Origin: an uncultured Paracoccaceae bacterium
GTDB lineage: Bacteria > Pseudomonadota > Alphaproteobacteria > Rhodobacterales > Rhodobacteraceae
Reading direction: 5' to 3'
DNA length: 64,000 nucleotides
Assembly (NCBI GenBank): GCA_947501355.1
Contig: CANMVA010000004.1
Span: 1 to 64,000 of the forward strand
In this document: one piece after another, positions 9,240-17,061 of the stretch
Layout of the letters: every line of letters begins with the position of its first letter
How positions within the stretch are numbered: the first letter of the stretch is position 1
Made by a program: the position numbers and the translations under genes
The notes under the pieces: model-generated
What the model saw: the letters and a program-made list of their open reading frames with translations, nothing else
The model's database searches: none
Told to the model about the DNA's origin: nothing

Positions 9240-9816
9240 GGTCCACCAACTTCTCATGCGGGTCTGAGGCCTCGGGATCCGCCGCGTTCCACCCCACGCC
9301 CCGCCGCTGACTGGCCGACGCTTTCAGTGCGGCCAGATCGCGATAGGTACGCTGCGCAAGATCATGTAGCGCGACAAGCGTTGCACGGTTCTCCGGCGAC
9401 AGCGTCAGCTTTCCGCGTTGCACCGCCTTCGCCAGAACACGGCCGCTGTCTGCAACGTCTTGTGCCTGCTGCAACGTCTCCGAGAACGCCCGGAGATCGT
9501 CTCGCATCAGATCGAGCAGCCCACACCGGGCCCGCACAACCGCCTGCAAGGCCTGGCTGCGGCTCGTAAAGCCGCGGGCCAGCCAAGCCGCATCGAAGGC
9601 GGCCATTTCAGAGGTCGCCGCGCGGAAACTCACCGTGACCGAAGGGTCTCGAACCTCCTGTCCTTCGCCCCGCTCCTCCTTGGCCAGCCGGGTCACGTGC
9701 CGTCGCGATACACCGTAGGCCTCTGCCAGAACCTTCGGCGTTTCCCCGGCATGGTAGCGCCGCGCGAGTTCGATCCGCTCTTCAAGTTTCAGGCGTTTTG
9801 GGCGTCCCGATTTCAC
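9232..9816 (-). CDS. Relaxosome accessory DNA-binding protein (MobC-like)
   Basis: This 194-residue protein begins with a helix-turn-helix segment (LEERIELARRYHAGETPKV to RRHVTRLAKEE, about 12-47). A ribbon-helix-helix-like stretch follows (TVSFRAATSEMAAFDAAW, about 61-80), and then a helical tail. It is the first gene of the mob operon, 46 bp from the candidate nic site, the position occupied by relaxosome accessory proteins. It probably binds oriT and may autoregulate the operon. The assignment rests on position and motif type, not on recognised homology to a named MobC. Confidence 0.75.
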   Translation of the reverse strand: MKSGRPKRLKLEERIELARRYHAGETPKVLAEAYGVSRRHVTRLAKEERGEGQEVRDPSVTVSFRAATSEMAAFDAAWLARGFTSRSQALQAVVRARCGLLDLMRDDLRAFSETLQQAQDVADSGRVLAKAVQRGKLTLSPENRATLVALHDLAQRTYRDLAALKASASQRRGVGWNAADPEASDPHEKLVDHV

Positions 9817-9849
9817 GTCTCAGACCCCTCGGACAAAAGTCGCAGACAT

Positions 9850-9866
9850 TTGGCATATCCTGCCAA
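9850..9866 (+). other. Candidate oriT nic site
   Basis: The plus strand reads TATCCTG then C at 9856-9863, an exact match to the IncP/Ti nic consensus YATCCTG|Y; the nick would fall between 9862 and 9863. The complementary strand reads TGGCAGGATAT, the same eleven bases that open Agrobacterium T-DNA borders. The site sits in an inverted repeat, TTGGCA (9850-9855) and TGCCAA (9861-9866). It lies 34-50 bp upstream of the mob operon. Transfer from here would send the 10-kb side first and the mob genes last. Confidence 0.8.
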
Positions 9867-9910
9867 CGTCCCTCTCATTTCATCCTCAGGGATACATCAA
9901 TGCATGAATC

Positions 9911-9951
9911 TGCGCAATTTGTCTTTTTGCGCATCATGTCACTGCGCAAAA
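9911..9951. promoter_or_regulatory. TGCGCA motif cluster and hairpin beside oriT
   Basis: Three TGCGCA cores occur at 9911, 9928 and 9943. The last two lie in a perfect inverted repeat, TTTTGCGCA (9925-9933) and TGCGCAAAA (9943-9951). On the minus strand a TTGCGC near 9917 is 17 bp from TATCCC, a possible mob promoter. The cluster could be an operator, a relaxosome site or both. A related palindrome precedes the virB genes. Confidence 0.5.
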
Positions 9952-10156
9952 TGCTGCCGAGTCGTCGGGATCAGTCTAGCATGGCCCGAAGCCCGCACTC
10001 ATGCTGAACACAAGAGTGAAGCAACTGCACCGAGGCGCCATCGATGCGGGACCACTGCGGGAAGAAGAATTGCTGGCGACACGCGTCTATTCAGGAAAAA
10101 GTCCGGCGTGTCGCGCTGATGCTTGGCGGGTCACCGGAGCGGCCCGCAAGACAATG

Positions 10157-10384
10157 TCAGGCCGGTCTTCCCCCGTGGTCAGTGACCACCATCGTGTCGG
10201 TCACACTGACGAATAGTGGCGTGATGACATATTCGCCGCCTGCGTCTTCAGGTGCTGTTACTGCGACGATAGCCGAGGCCGGCGCACCGTCCACGAAACA
10301 GGAGAAGAGCGCGAAGTTCTCGAAACGACCGGATGTCAGCGCCTCGAAGGTGCTGACATGATCTCTGCGGATATTGGTGCTCAT
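10157..10384 (-). CDS. Small conserved plasmid protein, function unknown
   Basis: The gene encodes 75 residues, starting MSTNIRRDHVSTFEALTSG, with a beta-rich middle (YVITPLFVSVTD). I do not recognise a family. The ATG overlaps the stop of the DUF2958 gene in an ATGA junction, so the two are translated together. No signal peptide or membrane segment is seen. The gene lies in the leading region of transfer, where plasmids often keep single-stranded-DNA-related or antirestriction functions, but nothing in the sequence specifies a role. Confidence 0.7.
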   Translation of the reverse strand: MSTNIRRDHVSTFEALTSGRFENFALFSCFVDGAPASAIVAVTAPEDAGGEYVITPLFVSVTDTMVVTDHGGRPA

Positions 10385-10740
10385 GCGACGATCCCTCCGG
10401 CTTTGCGGGCGCGCTCGGCATAGGCGCTGAGGGTGCCATCGGCCTTGAAGTGCAGATCCCGTTCGACGGGCAATCCTAGACGACCGCGGACGGCTCGAAT
10501 TTCGCTGAGGCGTACCGAGCCGATCTCGGGAAAGCCAAGCCCCAGGTCGCAGAGGCCGTGCGCGATATCCGGGTCTTCCGGATCGGTTTCGGAAAGCAGC
10601 CAGGTCGCCCCGGCATCGGGGGTGAAGAGTTTCACGACAGGTTCGAAGTCGAGGGTGTCTTCGCCTGCTTCGATACGGTCCTGGTTGGTGCGCCCGTTCG
10701 CAGCGAGCTGATCGAGGATGGATTGTGGCAGAAGGTCCAT
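10381..10740 (-). CDS. DUF2958 protein
   Basis: This 119-residue protein matches the DUF2958 pattern: an opening MDLLPQSILDQLAANG, then PVVKLFTPDAGATWLLSE, then DIAHGLCDLGLGFPEIG and GLPVERDLHF. The family is common on alphaproteobacterial plasmids and phages; its biochemical role is unknown. The start at 10740 is chosen at the family N terminus; a longer frame to 10827 overlaps the upstream gene and is unlikely. GGAGAAACCTC lies just before the ATG. It is the middle gene of a three-gene minus-strand set. Confidence 0.88.
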   Translation of the reverse strand: MDLLPQSILDQLAANGRTNQDRIEAGEDTLDFEPVVKLFTPDAGATWLLSETDPEDPDIAHGLCDLGLGFPEIGSVRLSEIRAVRGRLGLPVERDLHFKADGTLSAYAERARKAGGIVA

Positions 10741-10804
10741 GAGGTTTCTCCTGGAAGTCGGTGTGAAAAAGGCCGGGACGGCAGACACCGTCCCGGAGGA
10801 CGGC

Positions 10805-11011
10805 TCATTCGACGAGGTCCGGGGCATCGCCCTGCCCGTCTGGCTTCGGCTCGAAGAGAACGAGCTGGCCGGTCACGGGCGTGGCGAAGAGCTGGATGGT
10901 GAGGAAGGATTTCGCGTCGGGCTTCTGGGGGAAGGCAACGCCGATCTTGTGGAAACGGGTCTTGCCGTCCTTTCCTTCGTCGGGTGTGGTGACGGTGTAG
11001 TAGCGGGTCAT
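10805..11011 (-). CDS. Small conserved plasmid protein, function unknown
   Basis: The gene encodes 68 residues, starting MTRYYTVTTPDEGKDGKTRF and ending FEPKPDGQGDAPDLVE. It looks like a compact beta-strand protein with the segment SFLTIQLFATPVTGQLVLF. The start at 11011 has GAGGAAATCGAC directly upstream; a frame extension to 11038 lacks a ribosome site. It leads the DUF2958 set with a 64-bp gap. Single-strand-handling accessory proteins can be this size, but no diagnostic motif was found. Confidence 0.65.
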   Translation of the reverse strand: MTRYYTVTTPDEGKDGKTRFHKIGVAFPQKPDAKSFLTIQLFATPVTGQLVLFEPKPDGQGDAPDLVE

Positions 11012-11432
11012 GTCGATTTCCTCTCGTTTTCGATGCAAGAAGAGACCGGGACCGTCCGGACAGGCTGTCAGGCGGAACTTTGCTGCGCGAGGAATGGCCG
11101 CGTCAGCGGACAGGGGAAAGTTCCGCTTGAAGAGAGCAAGCGGCGCGCGCGACCGTCAGTCGGGCCAGGTCCCGGAGATTGCATCCGGAAGAAAACGCGA
11201 GGCGATCGATCGGTCCCCTTCGTGGCGCGACATGCAAAGATGGAGGTGCGGCAGGGACGCAGCCCAAAGACGCGTCTGTGCCGAAGGACAGACCGCAGCA
11301 GAACTCCAACGGATCTGGCCTTGTCGCAAAAGGCGGGCTCGTCTTCTTCGGCTTCAGCCTAACGAGGTAGAGTCGTACATCGCTTTTGTGCCCTCTCAGG
11401 CTCTGACTGACCTCGACATTGATGACATGGCG
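11012..11432. other. Intergenic region, no gene supported
   Basis: This 420-bp gap separates the small plasmid genes from the metal-efflux operon. Frames on both strands lack ribosome sites and family resemblance. The minus-strand promoter of the 10805-11011 gene should lie in its left part. No repeat or terminator stood out. Confidence 0.5.
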
Positions 11433-12287
11433 TTATTGGTCCGGCACCGGCTGCTCTCGCAAATCAGCCCGCGCGTCGCGAATAATTGCCCAGGACGAGT
11501 GCAGGAACAGCGCCGCGATACCGAAGGCGACGATCAGGTCCGGCCAGCCACTGCCGAACCAGGCGACAAGTCCGGCCGCGATCACCACAGCGACGTTGCC
11601 GATGGCGTCGTTGCGCGAGAACAGCCAGACCGCCCGCATGTTGGCGTCTCCCTTCCGGTGCTTCAGAAGCGGTAGAACGGCGAGGATATTGACGATCAGC
11701 GCACCCACAGCGAAGGCACCCATCAGGCCCGCCTCGGGCGTGGCCTGGTTCAGGACGCGCCAAAACGTGCTGGCAACGACCCCGAGACCTAGGACGCCAA
11801 GGAACACGCCCTGGATCATGGCGGATCGGGCGCGCCACGTCAGGCTCCAGCCAATGGCGAGCAAGCCGAGAAACGTGATCGCCCCATCGCCGAGGAAATC
11901 GAGGGCATCCGCCTTCAGCGCCTGCGAGCCGGACAGGAAGCCGCCCGCCATTTCCACAACGCCGTATCCGAGGTTCAGCGCAACCACGATCCAGAGCGCC
12001 CGGCGGTAGGACGGGTCCTGGTGGGCTGGATCGATCGAGGCGTCGTCGCCCTCAATCCGTTCGAATCCGTAGCCTGTCGCCTCCAGGGCCGTACGCACCT
12101 GCGGAAGATCGTTTTCCGCGATGCGCAGCGTCATTATGTGGGTTGCAGCCGAGACCTTGACGTTCTCCGCCGCGACGCCAGCCGACCGCGCAGCGCGCTC
12201 GATCTCGGCCGCGTCCTTCGCACAATCCATCCCTTGCACCCGCATCCGGATCGGCGCGTTCTGCTCACTGGTTCCGGGCGTGTTCAT
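11433..12287 (-). CDS. Cation efflux (CDF-like) transporter with N-terminal HMA domain
   Basis: This 284-residue protein begins with a heavy-metal-associated domain (about 11-78) holding RVQGMDCAKDAAEIE. Only the first cysteine (Cys22) of the usual CxxC pair is present; the rest reads AKDA. The remainder is a multi-helix CDF-like transporter with ALKADALDFLGDG, the HxxxD-type site modified to DxxxD. The combination suggests a divalent-metal efflux protein with a sensor or docking domain of altered metal preference. It overlaps the upstream CDF gene by 4 nt (ATGA) and is the last gene of the MerR-controlled operon. The exact metal cannot be assigned. Confidence 0.88.
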   Translation of the reverse strand: MNTPGTSEQNAPIRMRVQGMDCAKDAAEIERAARSAGVAAENVKVSAATHIMTLRIAENDLPQVRTALEATGYGFERIEGDDASIDPAHQDPSYRRALWIVVALNLGYGVVEMAGGFLSGSQALKADALDFLGDGAITFLGLLAIGWSLTWRARSAMIQGVFLGVLGLGVVASTFWRVLNQATPEAGLMGAFAVGALIVNILAVLPLLKHRKGDANMRAVWLFSRNDAIGNVAVVIAAGLVAWFGSGWPDLIVAFGIAALFLHSSWAIIRDARADLREQPVPDQ

Positions 12288-13213
12288 GAGATCGCCTCAC
12301 CATGCCCGCGCCCGCCGAACTCGGAGGGGTCGCCACAGGCGTGTCGCGCACATTCAAGCTCCAACGTCGTGTGCTCGATGTCGAACCTGTCGGAGAGGAC
12401 GGACTTGATCCGCTCCTTGATCGCGTCGGCGTCATTCCAGCGGCCCTCCTCGATCACCACATGGGCGTCGAGCGCGGCGCAATGCTCGTCCATCTGCCAG
12501 AAATGCGCGTGGTGGATGCCGGTCACGCCGGGCACCCCGCGCACGGCGTCGAGAACGCCGCGCGTCTCGATATCTGGCGGCGATCCGAGCATCAGGATGC
12601 GGATGACCGGGCCGATCTCCCGGAAGGATTGCCAGAGGATATAGCCCGCAATCATGACCGTCACGATAGGATCGATCAGCCGACAGTCGTAGAGCAGGAT
12701 CAGTGTTCCGGCGAGGATCACGGCGATGGAGCCAAGCGCGTCAGCGACGTTGTGCAGGAACGCCGCGCGTATGTTCACGCTGGATTTGGACATGCGATAA
12801 GTCAGCAGTGCGGTAGCCGCGTCCACGATCAGCGCGATTCCCGCGATGATCACTATCAGCCATCCCTCGACAGGCTGCGGATCGACAAAGCGCATCGCTG
12901 CCTCGTAAAGCAGGTAGAGACCGATCACGATAAGGGTCGTGTAGTTGATGAGCGCTGCAACCACCTCCACCCGGCCGTAGCCGAAGGTCATGTCCGCATC
13001 CCTCGGTCGCCGTGCGATCTTGCGCGCTGCAAAGGCAGTGATGAGCGAAATCGCGTCTGAGAAGTTGTGCAGCGCATCGGCGATCAGTGCGAGAGAGCCA
13101 GAGACGATCCCGCCAATGATCTGCGCGATCGTCAGTCCAAGATTGACGGCAATCGCCGCGAACACCCTCCGGTCGCCAGCCTCGGGGTCTATGTGGACGT
13201 GGTCATGCGGCAT
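12284..13213 (-). CDS. CDF-family divalent cation efflux protein (CzcD-like)
   Basis: This 309-residue inner-membrane antiporter exports Zn, Cd, Co or similar ions. It has six predicted helices with metal-site motifs ADALHNFSDA in helix 2 and LHNVADALGS in helix 5, the paired HxxxD of CDF proteins. A C-terminal cytoplasmic domain follows (VPGVTGIHHAHFWQMDEHCAALDAHV). The extreme N terminus (MPHDHVHIDP) is His-rich. The start at 13213 is preferred over 13228 because GGGGG lies at a suitable distance. It overlaps the transglutaminase-like gene by 11 nt and the second CDF gene by 4 nt. Confidence 0.95.
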   Translation of the reverse strand: MPHDHVHIDPEAGDRRVFAAIAVNLGLTIAQIIGGIVSGSLALIADALHNFSDAISLITAFAARKIARRPRDADMTFGYGRVEVVAALINYTTLIVIGLYLLYEAAMRFVDPQPVEGWLIVIIAGIALIVDAATALLTYRMSKSSVNIRAAFLHNVADALGSIAVILAGTLILLYDCRLIDPIVTVMIAGYILWQSFREIGPVIRILMLGSPPDIETRGVLDAVRGVPGVTGIHHAHFWQMDEHCAALDAHVVIEEGRWNDADAIKERIKSVLSDRFDIEHTTLELECARHACGDPSEFGGRGHGEAIS

Positions 13214-13958
13214 TAGGTGTGCCCCCATGCGAATGTGTTGAAACTGCTTGTGGCTTCAAGCGACCCGAACGAAATGCTCGAACTCGACGGTTCATCCAAT
13301 GACGAATGATGTTTCGATAGAGGAAGCCCCGAACCCAACCGAACTCCTGGGCATGTTTTTCGTAGAAGTCGTCAGGGGTCTCAAAGAGGCCAAAATCCTG
13401 AACGATCCCAGACTTTTGGATGTAGGTACCATCGCCCTTCCATTCGACCGGCGGCGCGCTTAAGCAATCCGTGCCGACGCCGTAGCCACACAGGCTTTCC
13501 CGCCCATCGAAGGCGGTCTGCAAAGCTGACAGAAACCGGCTGTCCAGGATGAACCCCTCAAGGTCGATCCAACGTCCATCCATTTCGACCTCCACCCAAG
13601 AGTGCAGGATTTCCAAAGGCGCGATGGGATAGACAAGCTCGGGCACCACGCCGCGCTGAAGGCCCTTGTGGATCGTAAAGCCGTGAAGCCGACACGGCAC
13701 ACCGACCGCGCGCAGGAGCGCCATGAGCAGCGTGCCCTTCGTGTTGCACTGTCCAAACCCGTCAGACAGCACCTCGGATGCCGGAATGTCATCGGCGCGA
13801 TTGTAGCTGAACAGAATTTCGTTGCGGACAAAATCATAGGTGGCCCCGACCCGTTCATGGGTCGCGAGGGCAGACCAACCACGCGCGGCAATCAGCTCTT
13901 GAATAGACTGCGCTCTAAAATTGAGAAGCGGAGTTGCGGAGAGATGGTCACGGGACAT
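13203..13958 (-). CDS. Transglutaminase-like cysteine protease-fold protein
   Basis: This 251-residue protein carries a complete transglutaminase-like triad: Cys71 in GFGQCNTKGTLLMALLR, His119 in ILHSWVEV and Asp132 in RWIDLEG. No signal peptide is visible, so it probably acts in the cytoplasm. It is the first gene downstream of the MerR-type promoter and precedes the two CDF transporters with overlapping ends, so it is part of the metal response. Its substrate is unknown. A protein-processing or thiol role during metal stress is only a guess from position. Confidence 0.85.
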   Translation of the reverse strand: MSRDHLSATPLLNFRAQSIQELIAARGWSALATHERVGATYDFVRNEILFSYNRADDIPASEVLSDGFGQCNTKGTLLMALLRAVGVPCRLHGFTIHKGLQRGVVPELVYPIAPLEILHSWVEVEMDGRWIDLEGFILDSRFLSALQTAFDGRESLCGYGVGTDCLSAPPVEWKGDGTYIQKSGIVQDFGLFETPDDFYEKHAQEFGWVRGFLYRNIIRHWMNRRVRAFRSGRLKPQAVSTHSHGGTPNAA

Positions 13959-13987
13959 GGCAAGCCTCTGGATTCGTTGTCCCAGAC

Positions 13988-14018
13988 AACATAGTATCTA
14001 TAGCGACTAGAGGTTCAA
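13988..14018 (-). promoter_or_regulatory. MerR-type promoter and operator
   Basis: On the minus strand TTGAAC (14018-14013) and TATGTT (13993-13988) are separated by 19 bp, the over-long spacer typical of MerR-activated promoters. The spacer holds the dyad CTATAG CG ACTAGAG (13998-14012, plus strand), close to known PbrR/CadR operators. It would drive the transglutaminase-CDF-CDF operon; merR starts only 12 bp away on the other strand. Confidence 0.85.
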
Positions 14019-14029
14019 GGAATATTCTG

Positions 14030-14446
14030 ATGTTCTCCATCGGCGAGCTTTCACGACGCACCAAGGTCAAGGTTCCGACCATCCGCTATTATGAGACTGT
14101 CGGCCTGCTGACCGCGCCAGAGCGCACTGAAGGCAACCAGAGACGATACGATCGGGCGGGTCTGCAACGATTGAGCTTCATCAGGCACGCACGGGACCTC
14201 GGGTTTTCGATTGAAGCGATCTCGTCGCTGATCGAGCTTCAGGATCACCCCGACCGGTCCTGCCAGGCGGCAACCGATATCGCGGCCGCGCAACTCTCGG
14301 ATGTCCGGGCGAAGATCAGAAGGCTCCGTGCGCTGGAGAAAGAGTTACTCCGTATCACCAAAGGGTGTGATGGCGAAGGCGTGTCAGAGGACTGCTACGT
14401 GCTAACATCCTTGGCCGACCACGAGCTGTGCGAGCGGGAGCATTGA
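14030..14446 (+). CDS. MerR-family metal-responsive regulator (CadR/PbrR/ZntR type)
   Basis: This 138-residue protein has the winged-helix DNA-binding N terminus MFSIGELSRRTKVKVPTIRYYE, a long dimer helix, and cysteines at 78, 113, 122 and 134. Cys78, Cys113 and Cys122 match the metal-binding trio of the CadR/PbrR/ZntR group, so it should sense Zn, Cd or Pb. The start at 14030 is the family N terminus; an in-frame extension back to 13934 runs through the operator. It is divergent from the efflux operon and probably both represses and activates through the shared operator. Confidence 0.93.
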   Translation: MFSIGELSRRTKVKVPTIRYYETVGLLTAPERTEGNQRRYDRAGLQRLSFIRHARDLGFSIEAISSLIELQDHPDRSCQAATDIAAAQLSDVRAKIRRLRALEKELLRITKGCDGEGVSEDCYVLTSLADHELCEREH

Positions 14447-14549
14447 TAGGCCAAGATCGGTTGTTTCTGTCAGCAGCAATCTCAATTGATCACAAAGGTA
14501 TATGTCACGCATGCCGACCTTAGTCCTTGTTGCGGCGAAGGTTCTGAAA

Positions 14550-16107
14550 GAGCCGATTTCGTTGAAAAAGTCTTTGATTTCGGCATGCAGGTTTGAGGTA
14601 TCGAATTGATTTCGTTCAGATGTCTAAGGCGTAGCCGCCGCTTCAGCTTGCGGCCGGCGGCAGTGGCTTGAGTTTGGCCAGTTTCCGGAGGTTCTGGGCG
14701 GTGGCGGCGAGGGTAAATTCATCTTGGACGCCGCACGGGCCTCGTAATCGGAGCCGTCCGAGGCCGAGGATGCGTTTGAGGTGGGCAAAGAGCATCTCGA
14801 CCTTTTTTCGTCGCGCCTGAGCCTTGGGATTGAAGTCTGAGGCCGTGCATTGGCGAGCAAAGTCTCTGACGATCTCATATTTATCGCGATGGACCGAACG
14901 TGTTTCAGCGTTGGGGCAGCACTTTGCCTTCAGCGCGCATCCTGTGCAGTCTGATTTCAGTGCCCGATAGTTTCTGGATTTCCAGGCTGGCGCATTCCGT
15001 TTTGGATCAGAATAGGTCCGCCATGTATGCCGCATCTCTTTGCCGCCCGGGCATATGTACCGGTCGTTCTCATCATCCCATATGAAGTCCGACCGTGAGA
15101 AAGTCCCATCGGTCCGCTCGCCTTTGTCGAAGACGGGAATGAAGGGAAGGATCTGGCGCTTCAGCGTGAGCCAGACCAGATTGTCAGACGCCCCGTAGGC
15201 CGTATCTGCCGCGACCCAATCGGGCTTCACGCCAAAGCGCTCTTCGGTCCGGTCAAGCATCTTGCGCATCGCACCCACCTCGGCGGTCTTGTTCGACCGG
15301 CTGGCATCCACATCCATGATGATGCCGTGGTCCGTATCTATGAGGTAATTGTCGGAATACGCAAAGAACGCAGGGCCTTTCCGCGCCGCTGTCCATTGGC
15401 TGGCAGGGTCGGCGTGGGCGGTGAACTTGGGTTTGGCTGTGGTCGCCGCGCCGAAGGCTTCGTCGTCCAGTGTGTCGAGATACTCGCGTACTGCACGCGG
15501 TGCGTCTGCGGAATCTATCTCGCGGGCAGCCCAGTCAACGGGATTGCTCGAGTTCTGCTTCTGAACATCCGCGCTGATCAAACTAGCGTCGACCGCGAAG
15601 CCGTGGCCACCGACCAAGCCCTCTGCCATGCAGCGCGCAACCGTCGTCTCGAACACATGGCGCAGCAGATCGCTTTCGCGGAAGCGGCCATGACGGTTCT
15701 TGGAAAAGCTTGAATGATCGGGGATGCGATCCGTCAGATCGAGACGGCAGAACCACCGATAGGCGAGGTTCAGATGCACCTCCTCGCATAGCCGCCGCTC
15801 AGATCGAATGCCGAAGCAATATCCGATCAAAAGCATGCGGATCAGAAGTTCTGGGTCAATGGAGGGGCGACCCGTGTGGCTGTAGAAATCCTCTAGATGC
15901 GCGCGGACGCTGGTCAGATCAACAAACCGATCAATCGACCGCACCAAATGATTATCGGGAACGTGATCGTCCAGCGAGAACTCGTAGAACAAAGCCGCCT
16001 GCGCCTCTTGCCTCGGTCCCATCATCCCCAACCCTCCCGCTCGTTGAGAGAATTGAATCAGCCAATCGACAAACGATCAAGCAGGAGTTTTTCAACGAAA
16101 TCAGCCC
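14550..16107. mobile_element. IS1182-like insertion sequence (copy A)
   Basis: The terminal inverted repeats are 14550-14572 and 16085-16107. They agree at 20 of 23 positions with core ATTTCGTTGAAAAA. They enclose a single transposase on the minus strand. The element is about 1.56 kb. No clean target duplication is visible in the flanking bases (tgaaa on the left, aaagt on the right). The transposase is uninterrupted, so the element may be active. Confidence 0.85.
14643..16031 (-). CDS. IS1182-family transposase (copy A)
   Basis: This 462-residue transposase has the N-terminal DUF772-type region (LVRSIDRFVDL to RPSIDPELLIRMLLIGYCFGIRSERRL), typical of IS1182 and IS5-like elements. The DDE catalytic core includes VDASLISADV and VAADTAYGASDN. 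A cysteine cluster follows (CTGCALKAKCCPN), then the C-terminal KVEMLFAHLKRILGLGRLRLRG. All parts are present and in frame. It shares the same architecture as the transposase at 17062-18402 but differs clearly in sequence, so the two are relatives rather than duplicates. Confidence 0.95.
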   Translation of the reverse strand: MGMMGPRQEAQAALFYEFSLDDHVPDNHLVRSIDRFVDLTSVRAHLEDFYSHTGRPSIDPELLIRMLLIGYCFGIRSERRLCEEVHLNLAYRWFCRLDLTDRIPDHSSFSKNRHGRFRESDLLRHVFETTVARCMAEGLVGGHGFAVDASLISADVQKQNSSNPVDWAAREIDSADAPRAVREYLDTLDDEAFGAATTAKPKFTAHADPASQWTAARKGPAFFAYSDNYLIDTDHGIIMDVDASRSNKTAEVGAMRKMLDRTEERFGVKPDWVAADTAYGASDNLVWLTLKRQILPFIPVFDKGERTDGTFSRSDFIWDDENDRYICPGGKEMRHTWRTYSDPKRNAPAWKSRNYRALKSDCTGCALKAKCCPNAETRSVHRDKYEIVRDFARQCTASDFNPKAQARRKKVEMLFAHLKRILGLGRLRLRGPCGVQDEFTLAATAQNLRKLAKLKPLPPAAS

Positions 16108-16289
16108 AAAGTACTGGGTGCTGCGCTGCGCACCAATGTCCGCTCCTCGGGCTGCGGACAAAAACGCTACAAAATCAAACCAAGTTTTGCCAAGGGTTTG
16201 TGGCACAAGACTTTCAATGCTTGCGGGCGCAACACCGGCAGTGACAAAAACGACCGATACTGGTGAAAAACTCTGCCTTTGATCGCAGG

Positions 16290-16946
16290 TCAGTCTGAGT
16301 TTGCCGACAAGAAGAGGATCAGCGGTTTTGCCTGTTCATTCTCGGCGAGGTGGGTCAAATCCTCAACGTCCTCGAAGCAGATGCCCATAGAGCTTTCAGT
16401 TGCGTCTACAGGGTAGATGCTTTCGCAAAACTCTGCGCGCGCTTGCTCGCCGCAGGTCAAGCCAAGAGCGCGAATGCTGGCCATGTAGTTCTCGGTTAGC
16501 TCTGGATCGGTTTCAGCGTCTTCGAACCAGCCTCCGCACGCGCCGAAGTTGGCTCGTGCAATTTCAAGGAATGCCGATTTGATGGCAGACTTGGGTTCAA
16601 TTACAGTGCCGATGAAGGTTGTCGAGCGACATGCGTGTCCGGCACCCTCATGATGGAATGCCATCCAATTCCTCGTGATCGGCAAGATTGGCACAAGGTT
16701 CGTGAACGCCAACATCGCGACGATGCCGTGATCCACGCGGTCGGACAGCTCTTCGAAGTAGTCCCAAGTGAATATGGTTTTGAGAGCGCCATCCCGCATC
16801 AAGTTTGGTCGCTTCGCTGCCTCATGCAATTCGGCCAGAAGTTTCGGATAGTCCGCGTATTTATACGGGCCACCGCGCTCTGGCTTCAGTCGGCAGAGGC
16901 CGTCTTTCCCTCGGAATGCGGTCAGCATTTTCTCTTCGATCAACAT
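16290..16946 (-). CDS. Unknown protein carried inside IS1182-like element
   Basis: This 218-residue protein is not recognised. It starts MLIEEKMLTAFRGKDG; a start six codons later (16928) is also possible. It contains SDRVDHGIVAMLAFTNLVPILPITRNWMAFHHEGAG, a hydrophobic patch followed by His residues, and later cysteines (GACGG, LTCGEQ, EFCES, GICFED). No signal peptide, helicase or nuclease motif is evident. It lies within the inverted ends of copy B and is divergent from the transposase. It could be cargo, a regulator of transposition, or a host gene trapped by the ends. Confidence 0.6.
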   Translation of the reverse strand: MLIEEKMLTAFRGKDGLCRLKPERGGPYKYADYPKLLAELHEAAKRPNLMRDGALKTIFTWDYFEELSDRVDHGIVAMLAFTNLVPILPITRNWMAFHHEGAGHACRSTTFIGTVIEPKSAIKSAFLEIARANFGACGGWFEDAETDPELTENYMASIRALGLTCGEQARAEFCESIYPVDATESSMGICFEDVEDLTHLAENEQAKPLILFLSANSD

Positions 16947-17061
16947 GCGATCTGGATATCTCGAATTTGCGAACCTGTCGAACGTGCAATAGCTGTAATG
17001 ACGCCTTGCTTCTCAACCAAAGCGTTGATTCACTTGTCTAATCAGTAGAGAGGATCAAGCG

